Assembly: GCF_019399895.1 (NCBI RefSeq) | Contig: NC_091868.1 | Span: 6,201,593 to 6,265,592, forward strand | Reading direction: 5' to 3' | DNA: 64,000 nt | Source of the DNA: Cardiocondyla obscurior | Taxonomy: Eukaryota; Arthropoda; Insecta; Hymenoptera; Formicidae | Shown here: positions 1 through 13,225 of the stretch, one piece after another | How positions within the stretch are numbered: the stretch's first letter is position 1 | How the letters are laid out: each line of letters begins with the position of its first letter | The notes under the pieces: generated by a model | What the model was told of the DNA's origin: nothing | Databases searched by the model: none | The model's input: the letters and a program-made list of their open reading frames with translations, nothing else | Translations under genes and position numbers: made by a program

Positions 1-2303
1 TAATCGAAACAACGGGAAAAGACAAGACTCGGTCTTGCGGCATAGAGGACTCCCAGACCAAGCGACGTTGATTTTTTTTTTTTTTTCTCGTCTGCTTCAA
101 GGCTGTCTTCGTTGATTTTTATATGTAGCAATGGGTCAGTTTTTAGACACGTCTCGTAGTGATTGTTTGAAACCAGTTTTTGCGTTACAACTATATAAAA
201 AAAAAAAAAAGAAGCAAAACTTAATAAAAGAAATGAGTAGGTTCCGTACATATTAATAGTTTTACAAATGATTCTGAAGGCGCATTGAGTTCGCCAGAGA
301 AAAAAAAAAATTCTTTGACTAAAAAACGTCACGTTGGGGGAAGCGGGATCAATACCTTTCTCCTTTTTGTGGATTCCTTCATAGCGCAAATTGCGTTATC
401 ACGCGGCCAGGGATCACGGAAATAATTCGTCAGCAGGGTATTCGTCATCGGGAGTAATCCGTAATGCATGCGAGATGAGTCAGTCGGTCCCGGTGCTGAT
501 TATGATAGCGGTATACATATGCTAAGAGAGAAGAAAGTGATCGCGCGTAGTCCGCGATTAGGCTAAAAATATCCTGGTCTTGCCTAAACCTATCGAAGTA
601 GGACACCCGATATGGGCACCTTTCATTTAATATTTTGTAACACGCCACGTACAATGTAAATGTTTCCAGCTGCATTATGTTACCCAATTATTCTGTCATC
701 TATATTTAAAAAATTACATAAGATGTAACGTAACTCGAAAGAGAACCGTAAAACATTTGTACAATATATTGCATATATAATATATATTATATATATATCA
801 CTGAATTATTGTGCGGATTAATATATTCGCGATCTATTTTCTCAATAAAAGCGATAAAAATTGTAAAAGCAATAATTACCACAGAGCAATCCTCATAGAT
901 CATTATTGCTGATCGTCGACGTAGAAGAAAAATCATCTTGAAATAAATCATACGCTAGTTCTGCAAAGTTCCAGCAGCCGTTCATTTACAATTGCACCTC
1001 GAGTCATGAGGCGTAAATTAGTCATTAAAGAGCTTGATGTTGCAATCGCCGCGTTCATCGCGCTTGTTGTGGCTATTTAAATATTTATAAAATTATACAT
1101 GCGGTTCCGAATAACGCGTGATCTAGAAGATGAAAATATAGATTACCGCTCGCGCGGCATAACCTCGGCGAATTTACGACGTCACGGCGAGTGCCTGTCG
1201 TACGTGCGGGCGCGAAGCGGCGCTGAACGTACGTAGGACACATCCTGGGTAGTATCGCACTCCGCAACACGAAAACAACGAGATGCAACTCACTCCTCCT
1301 CGGCGGCTCCTCCACGGCAAGGTCGCGAACAGCGTCGTCACCGGCAAATACGGGAGAGAGTGACACTCGCATCCGGTGGGCGGCGGGCGGCGGGTGGCGG
1401 GAGGATCTCCTCGACCGATCGCTTCCTCCGTTTCTCTCCTCTTCGATCTGGCAAAGATTCACAAATCCTACACGGACTCTTTGCAAGTCTTTGCAACGAA
1501 ACCGTAAAACCGAAACGTAATCGATTACGATCTGCAACGTTTTTGCGGAGGATAATGGCCTCGAGAGCGGCTAAATCTTTGATAAAACGAGTCTCATCGA
1601 TACTTACGTTGATCCGTTTACTCGCCGAAAAGATCTTTCGAAAAGAAGAAGAGAGGGATACGGCATGCGGCAAGGCCTCAAGTTCAACAGATGTCTCGAG
1701 TTTGGCGGCGCGTCATTGGTTAACGCTTCCTGAGGGCAGCTAATCGCCGCGCGGAGTCGCTGGGGTTTTAAAAACCCGGCTTAAAGTTGGTGGCGTTTTG
1801 CTATTCAAAACAAGTACGCGCAAAAAGTGGATTTACTTCTGCGTTTTCGTATCGAGGACTAGAAGAGAGTGTCAAGGGTCGTCAAGAATCGATCCCCGAA
1901 ACGGCTATCAAGACGATCTTTTAAAATAGATCTTGATACGAACGTGGGATTCGCTGTCGCTTTTTCAACAGCCGACATCTAGAGTAGGCGCACAGTCGAT
2001 GATCTGCGCGGACCGACGTGACGTTCGTTCGAAGAAAAGCCCGACGGCGACGATAAGATGGCGGCATTGCGCACGTCAGATCTTGGTTGAGCGCGGGCGG
2101 AGGAAAGGGGTGGAGGTCCAGCGGGGCTGAGAGGAGAGACGGCGGCAGGAAGAGGAGGTAGTAGACGACAGACGGGCTGACAGAGACGGGCGGACGGGCG
2201 AGCGACTGAGCAAACGAGCCGAGCCAGCCGCAGGACAGGAGTCTGTGTCGTCGTATACGTGCCTGCGTGTAGAGCGTGCGAGCGGCAGAGGCGCTGTGTC
2301 GTC
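1..2303. other. Upstream region of Rap2, no gene recognised
   Basis: I see no supportable coding region here. From about 1085 the sequence becomes CpG-rich, with many short overlapping open frames on both strands that lack codon structure or recognisable motifs. This is typical of a promoter and 5' untranslated block in a CpG-rich insect genome. An imperfect palindrome of G-rich, TTTTAAAA and C-rich parts lies near 1763-1778. The region most likely holds the Rap2 promoter and untranslated first exon (inference). Confidence 0.5.
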
Positions 2304-2387
2304 ATGTCCTGGCGTAACCGCGTAGTCGCCGTAATACCGAGACAGCCCAGCTACGAGGCGGCGCAGGTCGATTCACGTTACGCGTGA
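2304..2387 (+). promoter_or_regulatory. Candidate upstream ORF in the Rap2 leader
   Basis: A 27-codon ORF starts with ATG at 2304 and ends at TGA 2385-2387, about 460 bp before the Rap2 start codon and on the same strand. If the transcript begins upstream of 2304 it would be translated first and could damp Rap2 expression. The peptide matches nothing I know. Only the ORF is seen; its presence in the mRNA is inferred. Confidence 0.25.
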
Positions 2388-2626
2388 TCCCGTTTTTCTC
2401 TCTCACTCTCTCTGTTTCTCCCTCGCCGTCCGTGTGTCCGCTCCAGGCCCAGAGGCCCGTCGCCGTTTCGTCGATGCCTTTGTTCGCGGCCGGGTGGAGG
2501 AGGACGGGCGCGGATTGTCGTCGCGACGAGGCGAAGACGAGGACAAGAGCGAAGAGGAGCCCCGTGCCTTTAGCCTAGCCAACAGCCAGTGGAAGTGAAG
2601 TGTCCCAGCGAGAAAAGGTGCGATAA

Positions 2627-2708
2627 TCTTCCTCCGTTTGTCTGTCCCTCTCTTTCTCTTTCCATTCTCCTGTTTTTCTCTTTCTCTCTCTTTCTCTCTC
2701 TCTCTCTG
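2627..2708 (+). repeat. Polypyrimidine CT/TTTC tract in Rap2 leader
   Basis: About 80 bp are almost purely C and T, with CTCTCTC and TTTCTCTC runs. A GTGCGA donor-like site lies at 2618 and a CTAG acceptor-like site near 2782, so the tract may sit inside a short 5'-UTR intron. It may also simply be a microsatellite in the leader. Confidence 0.6.
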
Positions 2709-2844
2709 GCCCCCGTGCTCTGGCTCTCCTGCTCGCTGGTGAAACGGCGCTCTACATCCCGGCGCGGTCCTGGACACGTCTAGGAGGTGGTGGCGACGTC
2801 GTAGAAGGAGGAGACGTCGAGGAGCCGACGACGACGACGGCGAA

Positions 2845-3390
2845 ATGCGCGAATTCAAGGTGGTGGTCCTCGGCTCGGGCGGGGTGGGCAAGAGCGCGCT
2901 CACCGTCCAATTCGTATCCGGCTGCTTCATGGAGAAGTACGACCCGACGATCGAGGATTTTTACCGCAAGGAGATCGAGGTGGACAACTCTCCGTGTGTG
3001 CTCGAGATCCTCGACACCGCCGGCACCGAGCAGTTTGCGTCGATGCGCGATCTGTATATCAAAAACGGCCAAGGCTTCGTCGTAGTATACAGCCTGACGA
3101 ATCACCAAACCTTTCAGGATATCAAGGCGATGAAGGAGCTCATCACGCGCGTCAAGGGCACGGAGCGCGTGCCGGTGCTGCTCGTGGCGAACAAACTTGA
3201 CCTGGAGCATCAGCGGGAAGTCGGCACCGAGGAGGGCCATCAGCTCGCTCAGCTCTGGGGTTGCCCGTTCGTCGAGGCGAGCGCCAAGAGTCGCACTAAC
3301 GTCAACGAAGTGTTCGCCGAGATCGTGCGCGAGATGAACTTCAGCCCTGAAAAGGAGAAGAAGACCTACTGCTGTTGCAGCGTCCTTTAA
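2845..3390 (+). CDS. Rap2l: Ras-related small GTPase Rap2
   Basis: A single-exon 181-aa Ras-superfamily GTPase. The P-loop GSGGVGKS spans residues 10-17. The effector loop YDPTIEDF ends in Phe39, the residue that separates Rap2 from Rap1 (Ser39). The G3 box is DTAGTEQ with Thr61, the Rap signature in place of Ras Gln61. NKLD and SAK give base recognition. The C-terminus, lysines then Tyr-CCCSVL, combines a CAAX-type box ending in Leu (geranylgeranylation expected) with two extra cysteines likely to be palmitoylated. Rap2 acts as a membrane-bound switch upstream of MAP4K/TNIK-type kinases (family knowledge). Length is within two residues of vertebrate Rap2. The ATG is chosen because MREFKVVVLG is the conserved family start. 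Codon use is strongly GC-ended compared with other genes in the window. Confidence 0.97.
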   Translation: MREFKVVVLGSGGVGKSALTVQFVSGCFMEKYDPTIEDFYRKEIEVDNSPCVLEILDTAGTEQFASMRDLYIKNGQGFVVVYSLTNHQTFQDIKAMKELITRVKGTERVPVLLVANKLDLEHQREVGTEEGHQLAQLWGCPFVEASAKSRTNVNEVFAEIVREMNFSPEKEKKTYCCCSVL

Positions 3391-4370
3391 TACTTAATCA
3401 AAAACCACGTTCGCCTGGATTATTTACCTGCAGACCGCCCCAAGGTATCGGAGGTATACAGGGTGTACAGTGCTTCGGGAAGAGGACCTGCCAATGTTCA
3501 TTCGTCGGCGTGTTCCTGCGCTGTGCTGCTTCGATTCTCTTCGCAGCTCTCAATTAGCCAGTTGAGGAACGTGCTAAGGAAAGATAGTGTATAGTGGCTT
3601 TCTAGCAGACCTGCCAACGTGTTTTATCATCCTGGAGGAGCTCTTCTCGAAGAAACCATCTGTTGGAAGTCTTTTCGACCTTGCAGGGCATTGCGTATCT
3701 GCAAAGACTAATTTCTGTTAAATGCTGTACGAATTCTCCAAAATGGGAACTGTGGTTCTCTTTTCTAACCCGGAAGACCGTCCGACGAACGGCGGCCGTT
3801 AAACAGATATTTTATTATACGCGAATAGTATTATATATGTAATATTATTGTAATATATATACATATATACATATATAAATAATATAGATAGGATTTAGGA
3901 AAGAAAGAGCGAAAGGTAGCTTTTCCTCGGCAAAAGGACCAATGTTCCGCTCGCGAAAAAGGAGAAGGTGTCGAAAAACTCGATATCGGCTTTCTGCTCA
4001 ATTCAGACAGAACCGTCGCACGTAGGTTCGCGTTCTGGTCCGCAAATCGAGACTAGGTGCTGCGCGAAAAAAGAAAAGAAAAAAAAAAGATTTCGTAGAC
4101 TGTGAAGGATTCACTGTGATGGTTGTCCTAACATGGTGATAGATTCCGGCGATAAGAAGCTAAACTAAATGAGTGAGGCTTAATCTCGTACGTCGCATTA
4201 TTTGTATGCAGCCGTGCGAAGGCTACGTAATCAAATCCACCTGATTCGATGAAAGTGGTTCGGTTTTGAGAGTACTCTTCTCTGTGCAATTGTTCTGTGT
4301 TAATTTAAGCTAAGGAGGCTGATTAGCGAGATATTATCTGCACATTTTTGTACGAAACGTTAATGACATT

Positions 4371-4564
4371 TATACACAGGATGTTTCACCTAATTTAATC
4401 ATTTGAAATGTCTTCGTTGTTCTTAAGAATGAAAGATGCTTCAAAAACAAATTATTTAATTTGGGGCCATTTTAATAAGAATGTACTTTCTCAAATCAAA
4501 CAATCTGTTTGTGAAACAGCTCAAAATGTTTCAAGGGATTTCAAATGGTTAAATGTCCTGTATG
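4371..4564. mobile_element. Putative MITE with ACAGGA-type inverted ends
   Basis: The left end reads ACAGGATGTTTCACC. The reverse complement of the right end reads ACAGGACATTTAACC, and both continue into ATTTGAAAT after a small offset. This is an imperfect terminal inverted repeat around a core of about 190 bp. The end motif resembles that of the much better-preserved element at 34876-34984. A 63-codon ORF (4408-4599) begins inside the element and overruns its right end; it has no recognisable domain. Confidence 0.4.
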
Positions 4565-7432
4565 TCGGTTGTACAGTCCTAAACATTCAACTATTTTAAC
4601 GTGTGTAAAGAAAAGGCGATGAGAATAAGAAAAGAATAAGAATAAGAATTTGTACTCGACACCTCAGTGATTAATGGATAACCCAGCTGTTGTGAGATTT
4701 CTTGTGATCCATTTTGTAGCAAATACTAATCTTTTGTTTCGCTTTAATGTCTACTCCGAGATGTTTGATACAGCGCAATACCGTATTTGCAAACTCTGTA
4801 GATGCGCAGAAGTGAGTAAACCAATATCGCGACGATTGTAAAAAGAATTTTCAATGAACTAAAGGCCGAAGATAAAGATCTACCTTTAGTTCGTTGAAAT
4901 ATAACGTTGCGGATAATGTTATTATATGATGACGAAAAAATATTAGGAGAAACGTTTCGTAAAGAGCTAGAACGTAATAATGTCAATCTAAACTCGTAAT
5001 TTGTAAGCTTTGTACGGTTAAAAAAAAAAAAAAATTTGTACTACATAGGCCGCAAGACTGCACATTCGATCACTATGGGATTGAAGACGGGTTTTCTTTT
5101 TAACGAGTGATCTTACACACCAATGACAGAGCACAATAGTAGAATTAGAGATCTGCGGAAGGTGCGCCGGTTTCGCACACACATTGATCCTTTCAACTGT
5201 AAAGTCACATACGTGCTGTTATTCATCACTCATAACGACGACATTGATATGAAAAGTATTGTAATAGCAAGACTGGCACAATTTTCCAAATATATTTTTC
5301 TTATTCTTGGAGCCTCATTAAAAAATCATAGAATTCGAGTGCACTTAGTCACAAATTTCACACAAAAGATATTTAAAAGAGACTATAAATATTTGAGAAT
5401 GCTGTTGCAATACTTTTCGTTGTTTGCATCGCTTTTAAAAAGAAGAGATATAATTTCACAGCCTAAAACTGTCGTTGACTTTCTGAATGTAATTGTAGGT
5501 TTAATTGATTTTAAAGTTTCGAAAAAAATTACACATTTATTTGAAAAGCGTAGAATTCCTCTTCGTCGAAGTTGCAGCATAAAAAAAAAATTTAAAGATG
5601 TACGATTACAGAATTTATATTGTGAATTATTTTACAATCAATTCACGTCGCGTACTTAGATATAATTACGCTTTGCAAATTGTCTTTCTAAGATATTCAT
5701 ATATTTTATATGTCGTTTTTTTTTATATTGCAATTTTAACAAGCAATATTACTTGCATATTTCCGATAACAACAACGTTAGTAATTTCCTTTCATAGTTT
5801 CGTTTTATTTAATCTGTGACAAAATTTGACGAAATCTTTTAAAATGCTAAAATAATTTTGCGGAAATTTGCGTTCTTAGCAGCAAATAATGTGTGTAATT
5901 TTTCTCGTGCAATTAAAATTGAGTTGTCCGACGTTAAATCACTTCATGATGAGCGCAGCATAATAACGTTTATAATACATTATTCAATACATTGTCATTT
6001 AACTCTTGGACGCATGAAAGTTGTTTTTACTTTGTAACGTTCTTTAAGTTAATTTTCGGAGGAAGTTGAAAATATTTCTTTGTCAATAATAGATTATTTG
6101 AATTTGTCAAGTCATCTTTAATTTATTAGGAAGTTATCAAAAGTTTGTACGTCCAAGGATTAAATGCAAAAGCAAAAAGTTAACGAAGGTCGTTCGAGAT
6201 TAATATCTTTTACCGATTTTACCGAAGGATATTGTCCCGCGACACAATATATTTGCAATTTTGTACAGCCGCATTCTAATCTATAAAGCGGCATTATAGA
6301 TTTTAACGTAAATTGTATCGTCTGAATGGTATACGAGCGATACTATTTTCCAGTTTTCGGAGAAAATTGCGAGAGTTAAAAGTTAAAGAGAGGGATAAAA
6401 TAAGAATAAAAAAAAAGAAAACTGAATGAACTGATGTACAGTATTTCTACGATTGGTAGCTAGAAACGTTTTTAGATATTGGGAAGAGATGGTCGTTCAT
6501 ATACTTCGAACGCGCGTGTAATTTTTAATAACGCAAAGCATCTTTTCGGTGCACTTTTTTCGAACGGTGCTCTCCGTAATTTATTCCGGACCCTGGTATT
6601 AGAAAGGAAAAATTAAATAAAATAAATAAAAAAAAAAAAAAAAGAAACGAAGAGGAAAAGAATTAGCTGAGGCGCCGGAAATCGCGGTGGCGAGTTATCT
6701 CGCGGTTCGCGCGTCGAGAAGTGAAGGATGTGAGCAGGTCGGAGTGGTTTCGCGATGCCGCTGTTTTGTCACAATAACGTGGAAAATTCTTAGACTCGCT
6801 GTGATCCCGTAGTCGTAACTTCGCACCTTTTGTATATCGAATAACAATAATCGAAGTCTTTACACGGCTTCGATCGGAGGGCCTCTTTATAAAGCGTTTT
6901 TGATCGTCGTCGCCTGACTTGTATCACACTTTCTTGCGTTTTTCGCCCTGTTTTACACACATGAAGACACATGCACATACATACACAGACAAGGTGCGGA
7001 TCACAAAGGACGCACAAGGCCGTCGTCTGCCTAGATAGCTCACCAAGTATTTGATATACTTGAAAAATCTATTTATATATTTGTACGAGATAGAAGAAAG
7101 GCCGCGCCGCGCGTGTCTTTCGCGCGTCCAATTCACGAGATTGCATGCGCCGTTTTTTTAACATACAGCATGTGAAAATCCGTCACGGGACGATCTGCGG
7201 CATACACTCTAATAATAATACAATAATTTTTTATTTGGTGAGCTATTGCCAGAGCGAAGGAGCGTCGAGAGGAAAGAGAAAGGATTGCGCCATGCCTGGA
7301 GTCGGCCAGCATATCATACATCTAAGGACCAGAATTGTTTCTCTCTTCTTCACTTTGCCTACGATCGGCGAATTAATTATCTTCCTACGTGTCGAAGAGA
7401 AAGATCGAAAAGGAAAGATACAATAATGCAAA

Positions 7433-7666
7433 GACATGTACACCGAAGGACAGATTTGGCGTTTTCCGCTGCGACAGCGGCTAGCGTACGTAATTCTAGG
7501 CGGCAGAGGCAGGGGATGAGAAAACGGAAAGAAATCAGTCTTCGGCAATCCGGCCGGCGCGGTATATACATGCGGTACTACATGTGAAACTCGACGCACA
7601 CGACGTTATGATAAAGTCACGTTCGCTAGCTGCCGTCGCTGTATCTGCCTTTCAGCGTACACCGTA
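7433..7666. mobile_element. Dispersed GTAC-ended repeat, copy A
   Basis: One of three copies in the window (others near 19246-19434 and 31130-31366). They share a core containing GGCGGCAGAGGCAGG, CCGGCCGGCGCGGTA and GTGAAACTCGACGCACACGA. The ends of this copy are inverted repeats of each other: the left GTACACCGAAGGACAGAT faces a right end that reads GTACGCTGAAAGGCAGAT in reverse complement. It has no coding capacity. A non-autonomous DNA transposon (MITE) is the best reading. Confidence 0.75.
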
Positions 7667-7917
7667 ACAATTCGCATAGTTGCAGACGTATTGCGCATTT
7701 GTTATGCAACCGGGTCACGCACATATTAATAAAAAAAAAAAAAAAAGAAAAGATAAAGAGGAAAAAAAGCAAAACACCACGATTTAGATGTGTATATCGG
7801 CCTTTCAGTACTACTACCTGCGTATATATATAAATATCTGATATATTGAGTACGAAATGCGTTATATATTTTTTACAATGTGAAAAATCTGTAAATATAT
7901 TATATAGCGAGTCGAAG

Positions 7918-7951
7918 TATATATAAAGTATATATATGTATATATATATAA

Positions 7952-8003
<52 letters not shown>

Positions 8004-8006
8004 TAA

Positions 8007-8047
<41 letters not shown>
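7918..8047. repeat. (AT)n microsatellite
   Basis: About 130 bp of nearly pure TA/AT dinucleotide, interrupted by a few AAA and TAC units. Its translations give only Ile/Tyr repeats and are not genes. Confidence 0.95.
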
Positions 8048-8052
<5 letters not shown>

Positions 8053-10234
8053 TAAAAGGTAATTATCTTGAAACTTCCGAAAAGATGCGAAGTATTTCCG
8101 AATGAAAATCTTTTATTCGCAAAAGAAAAAGAAAATGTGCATTGCACAATAGACTAAATGCAGTCTCGCTCTTTTGTGTTTCGTGTGTAGAATGTTAATA
8201 ATCATGTAGGATCTTATAATTTGAAAAGTCACATGGGCAAACAATATTAAAATGCCACAATACAGAAATATTTTATTTTTACTGATTTATGTTGCTAATT
8301 TTTTTCGTCTTTGCAGCGAAATATTGTCCACTAATAATTATCTTAATATACATCTAAATAATTTCAATTACTCTTGTACAATGTGAAAAATTGATTATTA
8401 GTACTCATAAAAAAAAATTTTAATTATTTTAAAATTATTTCGTTTAAGAAGCGCAGAAATTATTTTTTTATTAACTGGACAATAAAGTGATAGATTTTTG
8501 ATACGCTTTTATGTTGGCATACCAACATGAAGATCTAGTCATGAATAAATGAGTTGCAAGTATATTAGTTTGCACTTTTTGGATACTTCTCGAGCGAGAA
8601 ATAATTACTGCAGTTTTCTTGTTTCTTTTTTTTTATTATCTTTATTAATATTTTTTAAAGTTAAAAAATATTTATAGCGTAAATATCGAAGCTGACTTTC
8701 AAGTTTTGTCTATTCTCTGATAATCTTGGAACAAGTTTTAAATTCATAAATGCTGTAGACGGAGTCTTAAAAATAATGCACATTTTTTCTTTCTTCGCAT
8801 TTTTCTTTCTTTTTTTTTAATTTTTTATTGTAGCAATGTTTAATACTACTGCACGAATATAATTAAAACATTTTCAAGCTGATAACTTTCTATCAATTGG
8901 ATTTAATCTTGCGCTGTAAAATCTGAATGTATAGAATTTTTTCGGATTCAAGAATGTATTTATAATCTTTGCCGTTTTCAATTTAGTTTTAAAATTTATT
9001 ACCAAATCGTGTTAAAATTTAAATAATTAATAGAAAATTAGTTAAAAACTATTATTAAGTTTACAACAATAATATTTCTGTTGTAAAAATATCGAATTTA
9101 CTAGATAATTATTCATAATTCGGCTTATACGATGAGAAAGTTTCATACTTGTAATTAGATAAAAAAACTCGATTAAGCTCATCTGTTTTAAATAAATTTT
9201 TTTTAATTTTATTTCGTACCTCTTGCACGTGTATTTTTTTAATCGATCGTCAATTCAACGTTTTATTACATGTATATATATATAAATATATATACATATA
9301 TATTCGTTATGTTCACGAGTTAAAGTCAAGTTTGATTTACAATAAAAAGTTAAGACAATTTTCTCGCTACGATAGAAAAATCGTCAAATATGAATTAGTC
9401 TTTTTGCACAGTTTAAAGATCTTTCACTGCCTCCTTACATATCTAAAAAATAGTACTAAGATATTACTAAATATCACAACTGATACACAAAAATACATAT
9501 TCTAAGATAAATAGAAATGTGGAAGCAATGAAAAGTATTATAACTGCAAATTAAATTTTTGAAAGAGAATTATTTGTACAATAGGTTTTCTTCTTGTAAA
9601 GGAGTCAAATGTTTTAGAAAAAATTTAATATAGAAAATAGTATTAATATAAAAGACTGAAAGAATATAAAACTGTTTATATTGATGTTACAATGTTTGTT
9701 GCATGTATAGAATTAGAAAATTATTGTAAAAAGACGGTACAATTACAAATGCAGTTACAATGCATTTCATTGAACAAAAAACTTGTCTTAAAAAACTTCT
9801 CGTTTCTCGTGTGGATACCACAGGTTCATTCATATATTGCAACAACTTAACGGTAAGTATATCATAATAAAAATTTTTTTTAACTAATTTGTTTTTCTTA
9901 CAGTTAATAAAGTTCCATATCGATGATCAGCTGGGAAGTAATTTTTAAAAAAATATGGTGTTGATGCATTTGCACACAAATTCGTATGCCTTCAGCATGT
10001 CGATTATCTCTCTGTTTGAAATGGAATGCGACAAACTTCCGTTTTTTAATTTGTTTGAAGCCTCACTAGAACATATGTACATATTTTATAACATTTTATA
10101 ATGTATATGTTTCTTTATAATATATTTTTTCTTCGTACAAAAACTTTTAAAAATATATAATATTCTATACAAAAGTATTTTATTAATTTATAAAATTTAT
10201 ACGATTTAATAAAAAATATTAAAATAATATGTAC

Positions 10235-13225
10235 TTACTCCTCGATTTCTTCAGATTCTACGAAATGTACTTCGATTAAATCGCTAATCAAGAGACAGTA
10301 ATATTCAATCTCAGGATCTGGATTGTCCAAGTCATTAATGCTCTCGAGCATATTGCAATATGCTTTACCATGTTGCGTCTCACTGACTATATCTTTCAAA
10401 GAGGATAGAGTTTCCAACAAGATATGAATGATATTGGAATTCGTTAGTAGGTCTCTTCTTCCGCGTTTAAGGCACAAAAGCAATTGACAAAACTGCACAA
10501 GAGAGCGCAATAGCGAAACGAATGTGTCTTTGGGAAAAGTGTTTGTGAACATTAAAGCGAGCTTCATCGCTTCAGTAGTAATGTGCAATACATTTTTATA
10601 CGCTGTCATTTCGTTTTTCCAACCAAAATAGGCCCAAGATGCCATAGTTATTTCGATAGCGAAATTCTTGTACTCTTCTTCAGTTGCATGGAGCATCATA
10701 TGACGCAATAATGCTCTTTTATCGAGTTTGAAGGAATGCACATAGTCGTGTAACTCGGATTTATTATGAGAATCTGCACGATACTTTTGATAAACGGTGA
10801 GGCAACGTCTTTCGTAGTTTTGAATAACATCGTGGACGGTGCCGCGCAACATTGTTTGTGACCGAGGCATTAGCAATACTTGATCGATTGGTTCCACGAT
10901 ATTATTAATCTTGATGATTTTATCATGATCATTCAGATCTGTAACATTCGTGGCGAACAGAAGGTTCAATATCATCGTTGCACGGTCCAGTAAATCATTC
11001 ACAATGTTTCTCAAGCATCTCGGATTGCATCGTCTTATCGTTGACATCTTCTTAATTAATTGTACGATTAAAAATACATAATTTGTTTTGTATCGAGTTT
11101 TTGCTTTGCACATCTTTCTCAAGACAGAATACATGTGTATCAGTACAGAAAGCAAGTTTGAATAATTGAAAACATCACTGGTCAACCATGGGATATAGAC
11201 ATTGTTTAGTAGATTATCCAGAGTAATTACCTGAAAAAGACATAGAAAAATAAAAATGCAATTTCAACAAAATAAAATCAAGAAAAACAATTATGACAAA
11301 TGTGTTTCAGTCATCATTAATAATAAATGTATCTTTATAATGCTTATATCATTTACAACATTATATATATTACCTCATTTGCGAGCGTATCACTCATGAA
11401 ATACTCAAATTGCTTGTAATTCCAAGTAGAATGATCATGAAGCCAAGCATCTTTCAGAAGATATGACAATATATCGTTTTGATCGTTCAATTTCGAAGTG
11501 AAAAACGCATGTAGATAAATTAACTCAAATCTACTTAAAATAATATTTCGATATTTTATATCAGTACTGCCTATTGCAACTCGTACTACAGTTGTTAATA
11601 CTTCCTTCGGATTCAACATAATAAAAATCAAAATTACACGCAACTTCTCCTCATTAGACATGTTTATATGATTGCTTTCTATAAACTTCCGAAAAAGTTC
11701 GCTCTTAAACAAACACACCAATCGATTATCGTGAAAATGGCGTATTGTGTAGTGCAATACAAGAAAATACATAGTTGACAGTTCTTCCTGTATTAAAATA
11801 TCCAATACCAATAAATAAGCTCGATGCTTTTCTTCATAATTGTTCACATTCATAAATATATAATGAAGATATTCAAATATAACACCAAGCTCTATTTTAC
11901 TAAATAACGTTGTATTTTTACTGATAAAGTTTAATGTAGACTCATCCCATTGTTTATAACGTCGTATTAAATCTCTTACGCCAGTTTCTTTATCCAATTT
12001 ACCATTTATAATACTGTTGCAAAGCTCTTCAAGGGTTAAAATAGATTCTTCAGAATTGCTTGAACCTACAAGCTGTCTTAAGTACTGGAGCAGATCTTCG
12101 TTCGTAAGTAAATATTCATCTTGTTTCATAAACTCCATAAAACAATGGCACTCGATGATAAAAGCCCGCTGAAGTGAAATCAGAACGTTCTCTTCATCAT
12201 CAACTTCTGCCCATTCCATAAACTCGAAACAATCAACTTGCTTAATATGATCTTGAAGTAGTGTAATTAATTCCTGGTCCAATGTTTCTACAATGGACTG
12301 AGTTTTATCGTATGGGAGCTTACAAAAATAATCTGTACCATTGAATGGATTGCCATATGTGATCTTGAATGGATGTAACATATCATAGATTATCTGATGA
12401 TTTTTACGTTTATAGAGCATACAAGTTTTGATGCAGCGAAGTAAATATTTTAAAAGAATCCCATGTTGCACATATTTTTCTTGTTTAGATAAATTAGAAG
12501 CCACAAATTTGGTATTAATAAGTTCTAATAATGCCTGAAAGTGTGCTACTAATTGACAGGAAAGTTCTGCTATATCATGTTTTGATAGTGTACCTTGATG
12601 CAGCCACATGCATTTATAGTACAACTTAGAAATCAGAAAAAAAACAAAGCGTCTGTTTTGCAAACTTTCCATATCATTTATGCATCTGATAGTTATCTCT
12701 AAAATCTCTACACACAAGTCCAAAGGATAATGCACAAGTGATTCAATCAGCAAGTCTTCACATTTTATGTGCAATATTATCTGTAAAATACATACATAAT
12801 TTATTTATTAATTATAAATAATAAATCTGCAATAAATCAGAAAGTTAATATTTATATTAACTAAAAATTACCTGTATAAAAAGATATGGTGATAGAGAAG
12901 GACAGACATCGACAATATGACCAATTTTCATGTCCTCTGCAAGAAGGTATTGCGAAGAGAAACTTGTGTTGGACACAAGATAATTAAAGTTGTGAATAAT
13001 TTGCATTGGTATGTCATATGCATCATAATTGTCATCATTGTGATAGAAAACTTTAGTATTGTACATGTAGAACTCTTTAGCAATACATTCAACATCATCT
13101 AATAATTTGTCAATGAAAAGTGAGGTCTCCTCTGTGGCTCGAGTTGAAATAAATTTCAATTGGCCATATTCTTTTTCTTTCTTCAATAATAACATTTGTA
13201 TTTTATTACTAAATAAGTCGCTCAT
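10235..13225 (-). CDS. Unrecognised 918-aa helical protein, three exons
   Basis: The exons on the minus strand are 13225-12872 (118 codons), 12780-11374 (469 codons) and 11230-10235 (331 codons plus stop). All junctions are phase 0 with GT/AG sites. The predicted 918-aa protein is Leu/Ile-rich, acidic at its C-terminus (EIEE end), and looks alpha-helical throughout, in the manner of an ARM/HEAT-type scaffold. There is no signal peptide, zinc motif or catalytic signature. I do not recognise the family. The start at 13225 is the first ATG, and no in-frame exon upstream is evident. It lies head-to-head with ADI1, 384 bp away. The long, uninterrupted, phase-matched exons make it a convincing gene despite the unknown function. 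Confidence 0.85.

Larger units (their letters stand above)
3391..10234. other. Rap2 3' UTR and long AT-rich spacer
   Basis: No gene is supported in this 6.8-kb stretch. The first kilobase or more is probably Rap2 3' UTR. The rest is AT-rich, with an AT microsatellite near 7.9-8.05 kb and two short inverted-repeat elements listed separately. The ORFs at 5123-5659 (178 codons) and 7626-8147 (minus) are Lys/Ile/Tyr-rich, or simple-sequence translations, without family motifs, and I do not call them genes. Confidence 0.6.

Noticed and set aside
5123..5659. 178-codon plus-strand ORF in the spacer after Rap2
   Set aside because: Lys/Ile/Phe-rich composition expected from AT-rich DNA, no motif, no splice partner, overlapping ORFs on the other strand.
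7626..8147. 173-codon minus-strand ORF
   Set aside because: It is a translation through the AT microsatellite (Tyr-Ile repeats) with one end in a MITE.
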